From positions 1 to 23,842 of the forward strand of contig CAZTVN010000011.1 in NCBI GenBank assembly GCA_964617145.1: DNA of 23,842 nucleotides, written 5' to 3'. The notes under the pieces are model-generated. The model was not told where the DNA came from and searched no databases. It saw only the letters and a list, made by a program, of their open reading frames with translations. The translations under genes were made by a program, and so were the position numbers. Source of the stretch: CAZTVN01 sp964617145 (lineage in GTDB: Bacteria > Patescibacteriota > Gracilibacteria > UBA1369 > JACRIC01). Positions 7,739 to 14,350 of the stretch are shown one piece after another; within the stretch, counting starts at the first letter, position 1; the number at the start of each line of letters is the position of its first letter.

Positions 7739-8539
7739 TTATTCAGTTTTATTTAAAAACAAACTAAAAAGAAAAATAATAAGCGCAATAATGACAATGG
7801 TTCCGCCGCTTGCCCATCCTAAATAATAAGATAAAAAAAGCCCACTCATTACAGAAAAAAGTGAAACAAGGATGGCAATAAAAATGGTCTGCGAAAAACC
7901 CCGTCTAAATTGAATGGCTGCAAGAACTGGTATAACCATGAGCGCACCGATAAGTAATGCCCCAACAATTTTGATCGATAAAGACACGGTAAGCGCGGCG
8001 AGCATAATTAACAAAAAATTAAAAAAGTTAGTTTTAATTCCGCTTGCCCTCGCGATCTCATCATCCACAGAAACCAAAAATAATTCTTTAAAGAATCCAA
8101 CTACAAAAAAAAGTGAAAGCAAAACGAGACCACCAATAAAATAAAGATCAGTCGAAGAAACGGTGGAAATACTCCCAAAAAGAAAACTAAAAAGGTTCAC
8201 GCTGAATCCATGTACCGCGCTTATTAAAACCGAGGTAATTGCCAAACTACCCGAAAGAAAAAGAGCAAGAACAGAATCTCCTGATAATCGTTTATTATGG
8301 CGCAATTTCTCCATGCCGAAGCTTGAGGCGATCGATGTTAAAAGAGCCATAAAAAGTGGTTGGAGTTTCAAAAAAAATCCCGTCACCACTCCCAAAAGTG
8401 CAACATGAGCGAGCGTGTCTGCGATGAGAGAATATCGACGCACAACCAAAAATGTACCAATAAGAGGCGCGACAATTGCTATCGCTATCCCTGCGATAAA
8501 AGCCCTTATCATGAAATCATACTGAAAAATTTCGAACAT
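7739..8539 (-). CDS. znuB: Zinc/manganese-type ABC transporter permease
   Basis: The 266-aa polytopic protein has about eight hydrophobic segments and the ABC-3 family pattern: IAIVAPLIGTFLVVRRYSLI and ADTLAHVALLGV near the start, DEIARASGIK (the coupling region contacting the ATPase) and KIVGALLIGALMVIPVLAA. It forms the membrane channel for divalent metal import with znuC and znuA. The ATG at 8539 lies one nucleotide from the znuC stop (8541). Permease sequence alone does not separate Zn from Mn transport. Confidence 0.9.
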   Translation of the reverse strand: MFEIFQYDFMIRAFIAGIAIAIVAPLIGTFLVVRRYSLIADTLAHVALLGVVTGFFLKLQPLFMALLTSIASSFGMEKLRHNKRLSGDSVLALFLSGSLAITSVLISAVHGFSVNLFSFLFGSISTVSSTDLYFIGGLVLLSLFFVVGFFKELFLVSVDDEIARASGIKTNFFNFLLIMLAALTVSLSIKIVGALLIGALMVIPVLAAIQFRRGFSQTIFIAILVSLFSVMSGLFLSYYLGWASGGTIVIIALIIFLFSLFLNKTE

Positions 8540-8540
8540 T

Positions 8541-9299
8541 TTAGTGACCGTGAAGGATAAATCTTACTTTTTTCCCATAGAGCTTTTCCAAGTGTTCTTC
8601 TCGTATAAATTCCTTCGGCATACCATGGCAGACCAAATTTTTATTTAAACATAAAACACATTTTACTTCATGGGCAACGACATCAATATCATGAGAAACG
8701 AAAAGAATAGTCAGCCCATAATCATGGTTCAGTTTTTCAAGAAAAGTGTAAAATTTTTCTTGAGCAACAAGATCCACTCCAACGCTCGGCTCATCAAGAA
8801 TAAGAATTTTCGGCTCTGAAGCTAAAGCGCGAGCAATGAAAACTCGCTGGCGCTCCCCACCCGAAAGTTCACTCAGCAACTTTGTTTTGTATTTGCTTAT
8901 ATCAGCGACCTCCATGGCATTCGAAATAGCAGAAAAATCAGCTTTACTGAACCATTTTAACATCCCAACGACAGGGGTTCTCCCACTTTTTACTATTTCT
9001 AAAACAGTGACAGGCAATGATGAAATATCTTGCGAAATTCGTTGAGGGACATAGCCAATCAAGGCTCTTTTTTTATACTCCGTAACATCAGTCCCAAAAA
9101 TTTTTACTGTTCCGTTCTTTGGCTTCAATAAGCCCAAAATAATTTTAATAAGAGTCGTCTTGCCGCCACCATTTGGTCCGATAATGCCTAAATACTCACC
9201 GCTTTTCACGACAAAACTAACATTTTCCAATACAGGATAATTGTTGTAGCTAAAAGTTACATTTTCGACTTCGATACAATTATGTTTTTTTATTTGCAT
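8541..9299 (-). CDS. znuC: Zinc/manganese-type ABC transporter ATP-binding protein
   Basis: The 252-aa ATPase shows all expected motifs: Walker A GPNGGGKT (41-48), a Q-loop in YVPQRIS, signature LSGGE (145-149), Walker B ILILDE (165-170) and switch histidine H202 (VSHDID). It powers metal uptake at the inner face of the membrane. Its first 10 nt overlap the end of znuA, so translation of the two is likely coupled. The C-terminus ends in HGH, possibly chance. Confidence 0.93.
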   Translation of the reverse strand: MQIKKHNCIEVENVTFSYNNYPVLENVSFVVKSGEYLGIIGPNGGGKTTLIKIILGLLKPKNGTVKIFGTDVTEYKKRALIGYVPQRISQDISSLPVTVLEIVKSGRTPVVGMLKWFSKADFSAISNAMEVADISKYKTKLLSELSGGERQRVFIARALASEPKILILDEPSVGVDLVAQEKFYTFLEKLNHDYGLTILFVSHDIDVVAHEVKCVLCLNKNLVCHGMPKEFIREEHLEKLYGKKVRFILHGH

Positions 9300-10237
9300 A
9301 CGAGTGCTTGACGTAAATTTAAAAGATTTTCTTTCATAATGGAAATATAATTTTTGCCTGCAGCTAATTCTTCTTGAGTCAAACCTTCGAGAGGATTAAA
9401 GACAGAAGTTTTGGCACCAATCTCTTTTGCTATGGTTTCAGCAAATTTTGGAGAAACGAGTGTTTCAAAAAAAATATATTTAATGTTTTTCTGACGAGCA
9501 AATTCTGCAATTTCTGCAATTTTTCTTGGAGAGGGTTCTTCTTCTGTAGAAAGGCCAAAAATTGCAACAACATTGAAATTATACCGCTTTGCTAAATAAC
9601 CGAAAGCCGAATGAGAAGCAACAACATCACGGTTTATACAAGATGCTAAGCCTTCTTGATATTGTCTATCTAATTCCGAAAGTTGCGCGATATATCTCTC
9701 CGCACCTTGATCGTATGCCTCAAAATTATCAGGATCAACTTTTTTTAAAGCATCACGAATAATCTCAACTTCTCTTCGTGCGAGGACAGGATCAAGCCAA
9801 ATATGCGGATTAAATTTCGATGCTTCTTCATGGGTTTCCTCATCTTCACGATCAAAAGTGCCTTTCATCAAATCAAAATATTCTGCCATATTGACAATAG
9901 CGATATTCCTTTTCTTAAGCTCAAAGCTGATTTTGTCAGCCCACACATCAAACCCTCCTCCATTAAAGATCAATAGCTTTGCAGAATACATTGTAGCGAT
10001 GTCTTGTGGAGTTGGTTCAAAATCGTGTGGTTCTGCTCCAGGAGGAACTATATTGATAACTTCGACGTGTTCCCCTCCAATTTGTTCAGTAAATTCGGTA
10101 AGAGGATAAAAACTTGTGACAACTTTTAAGTGAGTCATTGCTCCTGGCACAGTATTTTGGGTCTTATTATTCTCAAAAAAAACTACAAAAATTATAAAAC
10201 TGATTATGATCGTGATAAAAATAGATAGTTTTTTCAT
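9290..10237 (-). CDS. znuA: Zinc/manganese-type ABC transporter substrate-binding protein
   Basis: The 315-aa protein has an N-terminal hydrophobic segment (about 5-21) without a lipobox cysteine, so it is either cleaved or membrane-tethered. It belongs to the cluster A-I metal-binding proteins: VTSFYPLTEF, GAEPHDFEPTP (H71), NPHIWLDP (H145), ASHSAFGYL (H209). A short acidic loop with one histidine (DREDEETHEE, 129-138) stands where zinc-specific members carry a His-rich loop. Three histidines favour zinc. The position where many relatives use aspartate as a fourth ligand reads VFNPLEGL here (N281). Its ATG overlaps the TGA of a 28-codon upstream ORF (ATGA), and its end overlaps znuC. Confidence 0.9.
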   Translation of the reverse strand: MKKLSIFITIIISFIIFVVFFENNKTQNTVPGAMTHLKVVTSFYPLTEFTEQIGGEHVEVINIVPPGAEPHDFEPTPQDIATMYSAKLLIFNGGGFDVWADKISFELKKRNIAIVNMAEYFDLMKGTFDREDEETHEEASKFNPHIWLDPVLARREVEIIRDALKKVDPDNFEAYDQGAERYIAQLSELDRQYQEGLASCINRDVVASHSAFGYLAKRYNFNVVAIFGLSTEEEPSPRKIAEIAEFARQKNIKYIFFETLVSPKFAETIAKEIGAKTSVFNPLEGLTQEELAAGKNYISIMKENLLNLRQALVCK

Positions 10238-10320
10238 AAAGTTGGTTCGGCTATATCAAGAGGAATACTCCAAAAAAAAACGAGTGGGAGGGCAATAGTT
10301 TTCCAAATGTGATGATCCAT
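10234..10320 (-). CDS. Small 28-aa ORF, putative membrane peptide
   Basis: An ATG at 10320, 4 nt after the upstream gene's stop, opens a 28-codon frame whose TGA overlaps the znuA start as ATGA. The peptide begins MDHHIWK, continues with a hydrophobic core (TIALPLVFFWSIPL) and ends DIAEPTL, so a single short membrane segment is plausible. It exactly fills the otherwise empty space in a tightly packed operon, and the ATGA overlap is typical of translational coupling. A run of nine T in the coding strand could hide an indel. No family is recognised; it could also be a leader ORF that couples or regulates znuA translation. Confidence 0.5.
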   Translation of the reverse strand: MDHHIWKTIALPLVFFWSIPLDIAEPTL

Positions 10321-10324
10321 GTTT

Positions 10325-10591
10325 CTATTTTCTTTCCAAGCTGGAGTTATGCATCCAAACGAAATAGGAAGCGAAAATCCAAGCAAAGACTACCATGTAT
10401 ACTGCACCGAGAACGAAACTGCCGAAGCTGATCCACCTGAAGCCTGGGAATATCTCGAACAGTTTGTGATGAAGTTCAATGCCCGCCGCACTGCGAAAAG
10501 GAAGGAATCCGCCCAGCACACAAAGAGTGTATACTACTTCTGCTCCGAGAACGCATTTCCAACCGTATTTTTTGAGTGATAGTTGTTCCAT
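10325..10591 (-). CDS. Small two-TM membrane protein of unknown function
   Basis: The 88-aa protein has two clear hydrophobic helices (about 14-31 and 54-79) separated by a polar stretch with an HH pair (IELHHKLFEIFPGFRW). The layout is like small DUF5676-type membrane proteins, a weak resemblance from memory. It starts 9 nt after the DoxX-like gene and ends 4 nt before the 28-aa ORF, so it belongs to the same transcript as the zinc transporter genes. A plus-strand frame over the same bases is of similar length, but it lacks a plausible protein pattern and would oppose the operon. Confidence 0.6.
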   Translation of the reverse strand: MEQLSLKKYGWKCVLGAEVVYTLCVLGGFLPFRSAAGIELHHKLFEIFPGFRWISFGSFVLGAVYMVVFAWIFASYFVWMHNSSLERK

Positions 10592-10600
10592 ATATTTTTT

Positions 10601-10981
10601 TTATTTAAATAATTCTTTAAAATTTTTAGGCCAGCCAATCATAAGGAACAACGCAAGCGGTGCGCCCCAGTTAGCCCATCGTTCGACGAAATCCCAAACA
10701 GGCATGCCGACTATCGGCCGTAAAAGTGCGGTCCAGAAACCCCAAAATACCATCCACAAAAGGACAACACGAACTGGCTTAATCAGAATAAAAATTGCTA
10801 GTGCAATATCCATAAGTCCGATAAGGAATAGAATTTTTGTTGCCAATCCTGCATCGGTAATACCGAAATGAGAAAACCAACCGACCCAATCCTTTTTGCC
10901 TTGCAATGCGAAAACTCCATGACCGATGAACTCGCCGGCAACCGAGACTCGTAAGACCCATTCGATAAGTTTTGTATTCAT
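10601..10981 (-). CDS. DoxX-like small membrane protein
   Basis: This 126-aa protein has four hydrophobic helices. The opening pattern LIEWVLRVSVAGEFIGHGVFAL and the KKDWVGWF and IGLMDIALAIFIL segments fit DoxX-like membrane proteins. The family is found in respiratory or redox-associated membrane complexes, but the function of this member is unknown. The correct start is the ATG at 10981. An ORF extended to 11080 would translate the upstream tRNA gene and yields the well-known false N-terminus SVAQWIERRPSKAKVAGS. It lies 17 nt after the tRNA-Arg gene and is the first protein gene of the cluster. Confidence 0.65.
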   Translation of the reverse strand: MNTKLIEWVLRVSVAGEFIGHGVFALQGKKDWVGWFSHFGITDAGLATKILFLIGLMDIALAIFILIKPVRVVLLWMVFWGFWTALLRPIVGMPVWDFVERWANWGAPLALFLMIGWPKNFKELFK

Positions 10982-10998
10982 AAATATAATGTTAATTC

Positions 10999-11074
10999 TG
11001 GTGCCCCAGGCAGGAATCGAACCTGCAACCTTCGCCTTAGAAGGGCGCCGCTCTATCCATTGAGCTACTGAGGC
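10999..11074 (-). tRNA. tRNA-Arg (anticodon UCU)
   Basis: The 76-nt gene folds as a full cloverleaf with CCA encoded. Acceptor strand GCCTCAG pairs with CTGGGGC (one G-U), D stem is GCTC/GAGC, and T arm is GCAGG-TTCGATT-CCTGC. The anticodon loop CTTCTAA has TCT at the anticodon positions, reading AGA and AGG. The anticodon stem has one mismatched closing pair (G-A). Discriminator base is A, followed by CCA at 11001-10999. Confidence 0.95.
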
Positions 11075-11088
11075 ATACAAACAATGCG

Positions 11089-11117
11089 ATTGTAGTAAAA
11101 AAAAAAGACTCTTTCAA
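11089..11117 (-). promoter_or_regulatory. Predicted promoter of tRNA-Arg and the downstream zinc cluster
   Basis: On the minus strand TTGAAA (11117-11112), a 17-nt T-rich spacer and TACAAT (11094-11089) lie about 15 nt before the tRNA 5' end. The -35 box overlaps the stop codon of the CPBP gene. It is the only clear promoter I see upstream of the DoxX-to-Cys-rich cluster, so that cluster may be read from it. Confidence 0.55.
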
Positions 11118-11845
11118 GAAGATATAACGACATATTCAAGAATAAGCGCCAAAACATTATTGAGCATATGAAAAGTAATGCTCGGCCATATATTTTTTGT
11201 ATGAAGAAAAAGCCCATTTAAAAGCAAAGACAAAACAAAAATAGGTATGAAACTTTGAAATTGAAAATGAATCGATGTAAAAACCAAAGCAGTGATAAAA
11301 CTTCCTAAAAATGGATGAAAATATTGAACCAATGTTTGAAGCAAAAAACCACGGAAAAAAAGCTCCTCAACTATAGGAGCAATGATAACAATAACAAAAA
11401 ACGCTATAATCATCGCAAAAGCATCATTACCAAAAACAGGAAGATATGAAATTTGTTGATCATATCCAGGGATATCTTGTATCCCCATAAAAAAGAAAAA
11501 TATAATAATCGTAAATTGTATACAAAAAAAAGCAATAAAAGCAAAAAACGCATAACCAAGTGATGATAAAAAAGGAAAAGAACGAAATCCAAAATCTGCA
11601 AATTTAAGACGATATTTCCGTATCACAAAAAAATACAAAGGAAGCAGAAGCGCGGCATCTTGAAGGAGAAATAAAAAAAATGTAAAAAAACTTCTATAAC
11701 GATCTTCAAAAAAATCTTGAAAAAAAGATATCGAGCGAAAAAGGAAAAAGGAAACAAACAAAACTCCAAAAAGAATCAGAACGCCAAAAAAAACTTTTAT
11801 AGTATCGCTCAAAATTATATGCTTCAAAGTTATATTTTGATTCAT
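11114..11845 (-). CDS. CPBP family intramembrane metalloprotease-like protein
   Basis: The 243-aa protein is very hydrophobic, with about seven or eight helices. It carries the three CPBP/Abi motifs: EELFFRG (E160, E161, R165), FTSIH (F189...H193) and HMLNN (H226, N230). Members include Rce1-like prenyl-protein proteases and proteins for bacteriocin immunity; the substrate here is unknown. An ATG 16 codons upstream (11893) exists, but the ATG at 11845 gives a more normal N-terminus (MNQNITLKHI). It is divergent from ruvB. Confidence 0.8.
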   Translation of the reverse strand: MNQNITLKHIILSDTIKVFFGVLILFGVLFVSFFLFRSISFFQDFFEDRYRSFFTFFLFLLQDAALLLPLYFFVIRKYRLKFADFGFRSFPFLSSLGYAFFAFIAFFCIQFTIIIFFFFMGIQDIPGYDQQISYLPVFGNDAFAMIIAFFVIVIIAPIVEELFFRGFLLQTLVQYFHPFLGSFITALVFTSIHFQFQSFIPIFVLSLLLNGLFLHTKNIWPSITFHMLNNVLALILEYVVISS

Positions 11846-11865
11846 AGAAACTTCATTGTTATACT
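11837..11865 (+). promoter_or_regulatory. Predicted ruvB promoter
   Basis: TTGATT (11837-11842), a 17-nt spacer and TATACT (11860-11865) point to a transcript starting near 11872. That start falls within the palindrome ACCATAATATGGT (11869-11881). The -35 region overlaps the first codons of the divergent CPBP gene. Confidence 0.45.
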
Positions 11866-11908
11866 TAAACCATAATATGGTAAAAAAATTCAAAAAGAAA
11901 GAATCGCC

Positions 11909-12955
11909 ATGATTGAACGATCAAAATCACATAATCGGATTATAGAGGCGGAAACGGTAACAGGTGAAAATGAAATGACAGAACTGACCTTAAGACCGAA
12001 ATCTCTTAACGATTACATAGGACAACAAGAAATTAAAAAAAATCTTCACATACTTTTACAGGCTGCGAAGAAACGTGGAGAACCTTTAGAACATATTCTT
12101 TTGGCAGGCCCGCCAGGACTCGGAAAAACAACATTGGCCAATATCATTGCTCGCGAAATGGGGGTCAATATGAAAACAACCAGTGGCCCAGCACTCGAAC
12201 GTCCAGGCGATATCGCCGCCATCATTACCAATCTTAAAGAAAACGATATTTTTTTCATAGATGAAATTCATCGCCTTCGTCCAATAGTTGAAGAAATTCT
12301 CTATAGCGCCATGGAAGATTTTTGCATTGATATTGTGATAGGAAAAGGCCCATCGGCGAGGTCAATGCGCCTTTCACTGCCGCGCTTTACCCTTATAGGA
12401 GCAACAACAAAAATGAATCTCCTCTCATCTCCATTAAGGGATCGATTTGGAAGCGTCTATAAACTTCAATTTTATTCTCATGAAGATATTGAAAAAATTG
12501 TTTTACGGTCAGCACAAATTTTGCAATGTGATATTGGAAAAAACGCAGCCAAAAGGCTCGCGAGTTCCTGCAGATACACACCGCGTGTAGCCAATCGACT
12601 TTTACGTCGAATCAGAGATTTCGCGCTAGTAAACAACATTTCCTCTATTGAACCGCATACTGTTGAAAAAACACTCGAATCTCTGGGGATAGATGAAATG
12701 GGATTAGACCATCAAGATCGACAAATGCTACAAACCGTCATCGAAAAATTCCAAGGAGGACCGGTAGGTTTAAATACCATTTCAGCAGCTTTAAGTGAAG
12801 AAGAAGGGACAATCGAAGATATCTACGAGCCCTATCTTTTAAAACTTGGCTTCATTGAAAGAACTCACAGAGGACGAATGATAACCTCGCACGGATACAA
12901 ACATCTCAATATCCCCTATCCCGAGCAATCAAAAAATCAAAAACTTCCATTATGA
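11909..12955 (+). CDS. ruvB: Holliday junction branch migration DNA helicase RuvB
   Basis: The 348-aa AAA+ ATPase is the motor of the RuvAB complex that moves Holliday junctions during recombination repair. It has LRPKSLNDYIGQ, Walker A GPPGLGKT (67-74), Walker B with DEIH (118-121), SGPALERPGD, the sensor/arginine-finger segment SPLRDRFG, and the C-terminal winged-helix region with GGPVGLNTISAALSEE, IYEPYLLKLGFIERT and GR. The N-terminal RIIEAETVTGENE stretch matches the family, supporting the ATG at 11909. ruvA and ruvC are not in the window. Confidence 0.97.
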   Translation: MIERSKSHNRIIEAETVTGENEMTELTLRPKSLNDYIGQQEIKKNLHILLQAAKKRGEPLEHILLAGPPGLGKTTLANIIAREMGVNMKTTSGPALERPGDIAAIITNLKENDIFFIDEIHRLRPIVEEILYSAMEDFCIDIVIGKGPSARSMRLSLPRFTLIGATTKMNLLSSPLRDRFGSVYKLQFYSHEDIEKIVLRSAQILQCDIGKNAAKRLASSCRYTPRVANRLLRRIRDFALVNNISSIEPHTVEKTLESLGIDEMGLDHQDRQMLQTVIEKFQGGPVGLNTISAALSEEEGTIEDIYEPYLLKLGFIERTHRGRMITSHGYKHLNIPYPEQSKNQKLPL

Positions 12956-12957
12956 AT

Positions 12958-12986
12958 TTGCGCGAAAAACTCGATCAATCTATAAT
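12958..12986 (+). promoter_or_regulatory. Predicted promoter of the lipoprotein gene
   Basis: A perfect TATAAT (12981-12986) lies 17 nt after TTGCGC (12958-12963, 3/6 to consensus), about 28 nt before the ATG at 13014. Confidence 0.45.
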
Positions 12987-13013
12987 ATAAACATTCTCTA
13001 AAACTCAAAATAT

Positions 13014-14159
13014 ATGAAAGCAAAACCGCTTCGCTTATTATTAGTCTTCTTTTTGATAATCCTTATAGGAGTTTCAGCCTGTTCTCAGTCAAATGAGACG
13101 GGAAAAAACGATATTGTAAATCAAAAATACGTAAGTCGTATGGGAGTATTAAGAAGTCTTGGGGCAAAAATTGGGGGGGAAAGCACTCATCTTATTCAAG
13201 AAAATAATGATACCATCACCTTTGTCTATAGTGATATTATTGACTTAAATGAGCCTCAATATCTCAATAAAAAAATACGAATAAGCGGGAATTTAACGCC
13301 CGGAAAAGAGGGACATAAAGATGAAATAAATGTACANNNNNNNNNNATAGAAATTATGGAAATAGGTGAAAAAAAATTGACCTACGAAGATAAAGACTTT
13401 GGACTGATACTGGAATATTCAGAGGCCTTAACACTCCAAAAAGATCAGTCAAGGATTATCTTCAATTCTGCTTTAGGAGCAAAACAAAATATCGTAATCT
13501 ACGTTTTTAATCTCCCTCAAGATACAACTTTTGAAACATATCTAAAAGATATCTTGGGTATAAGTGAAGAAAGGCGCATTCCTGAAATGGTGGGAAAAGA
13601 AAAAATAACGGGATACAAAGTTATGGGCGTAAATGAAAGTCTTTTAGATATCTACGCCATGAACGAAAATCGTATATATAATTTTTCCCATTTAAGTCAA
13701 GATGAATCGACATTTGAGCCTTATCGAGAATATTTTTATCAAATAGTGGAAAATGTAAGCTTTATAGGCGCAGCTCCTAAAGAAGAAGTCGACGAACAAA
13801 AAATTGAACCAGACATCGTTGAAGAAGAAAGCCAACCACTCCCTTTACAGTCAGGATATACCCTTTTTGAAAGTAGTAGCTTACATTTCAAAATTCAATA
13901 TCCTTCATCATGGTACTTTGAAGGAACAAGCGGAACATATTACTTTTCGGATAAACCTATTGGAGAGAATGAAAATCTTCTCACTCTTGAAATAGCACAA
14001 GGATCTGAAATACCAAATGAAAAAATAAAAAAAACTGAAGAAGAAGGAAAGATGCTTTTCGTAGTACGAAGTAATATTGAAGGAAGAGTTTACAAAATAA
14101 AAACAAGCAAAGACAACGAAAAAATTGCCGAAATCATGGCGAAAAGCATAGAAGATTAA
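13014..14159 (+). CDS. Putative lipoprotein with two PsbP-like segments (contains assembly gap)
   Basis: The N-terminus is a lipoprotein signal peptide: basic start, hydrophobic helix, lipobox GVSAC with C23 as the predicted lipidated residue. The region up to about residue 108 contains LNKKIRISGNL, resembling a short OB-like fold. Two later segments look like weak repeats: KDFGLILEYSEAL (about 125-137) and SSLHFKIQYPSSWYFEG (about 287-303). They resemble the PsbP-like/DcrB-like domains common in bacterial lipoproteins. Ten N at 13337-13346 interrupt the sequence; the frame stays open as written, but the true gap length, and so the 381-aa total, is uncertain. Function unknown; it lies directly before clpC on the same strand. 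Confidence 0.7.
   Translation: MKAKPLRLLLVFFLIILIGVSACSQSNETGKNDIVNQKYVSRMGVLRSLGAKIGGESTHLIQENNDTITFVYSDIIDLNEPQYLNKKIRISGNLTPGKEGHKDEINVXXXXIEIMEIGEKKLTYEDKDFGLILEYSEALTLQKDQSRIIFNSALGAKQNIVIYVFNLPQDTTFETYLKDILGISEERRIPEMVGKEKITGYKVMGVNESLLDIYAMNENRIYNFSHLSQDESTFEPYREYFYQIVENVSFIGAAPKEEVDEQKIEPDIVEEESQPLPLQSGYTLFESSSLHFKIQYPSSWYFEGTSGTYYFSDKPIGENENLLTLEIAQGSEIPNEKIKKTEEEGKMLFVVRSNIEGRVYKIKTSKDNEKIAEIMAKSIED
13337..13346. other. Assembly gap (10 N)
   Basis: Ten consecutive N fall within the lipoprotein gene. A round number of N usually marks a scaffold join of estimated or arbitrary length. It shows the window is a scaffold rather than a finished sequence. Confidence 0.99.
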
Positions 14160-14166
14160 AAAAAAC

Positions 14167-14195
14167 TTGCCTTTACAGAATTAGCACTCTAAAAT
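14167..14195 (+). promoter_or_regulatory. Predicted clpC promoter P1
   Basis: TTGCCT (14167-14172), a 17-nt spacer and TAAAAT (14190-14195) form a good sigma-70-type promoter. The CIRCE operator covers its -10 box, the expected layout for HrcA repression. Confidence 0.6.
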
Positions 14196-14207
14196 AGAGA
14201 GTGCCAG
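14181..14207 (+). promoter_or_regulatory. CIRCE operator (HrcA binding site)
   Basis: TTAGCACTC, a 9-nt spacer and GAGTGCCAG match the CIRCE consensus TTAGCACTC-N9-GAGTGCTAA at 9/9 on the left arm and 7/9 on the right. The site sits about 145 nt before the clpC ATG, on the -10 box of P1. By known CIRCE biology, HrcA would repress clpC and release it on heat or protein-folding stress. hrcA itself is not in the window. Confidence 0.85.
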
Positions 14208-14282
14208 ATCAATTTAATATATAGAAAATCTCTGAAAAATGTCACCAAAATAAAAGAAAAGAAATGGCAAGATAAAGTGAAT

Positions 14283-14310
14283 TGAATTTAAGATAGCACT
14301 ATAGTACAAT
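14283..14310 (+). promoter_or_regulatory. Possible second clpC promoter P2
   Basis: TTGAAT (14283-14288), a 16-nt spacer and TACAAT (14305-14310) lie about 40 nt before the clpC ATG, downstream of CIRCE. If used, it would give basal expression less affected by HrcA. Confidence 0.4.
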
Positions 14311-14350
14311 AATATGACACACAAAAAATTTCATTTAAAAAATACTAAAA

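Noticed and set aside
10319..10579. Plus-strand ORF opposite the small two-TM gene
   Set aside because: It opposes a tightly packed minus-strand operon and shows no recognisable protein pattern; the minus-strand product has two clear membrane helices.
10982..11080. N-terminal extension of the DoxX-like ORF (SVAQWIERRPSKAKVAGS)
   Set aside because: It is the translation of the tRNA-Arg gene, a well-known false protein segment; the real start is the ATG at 10981.
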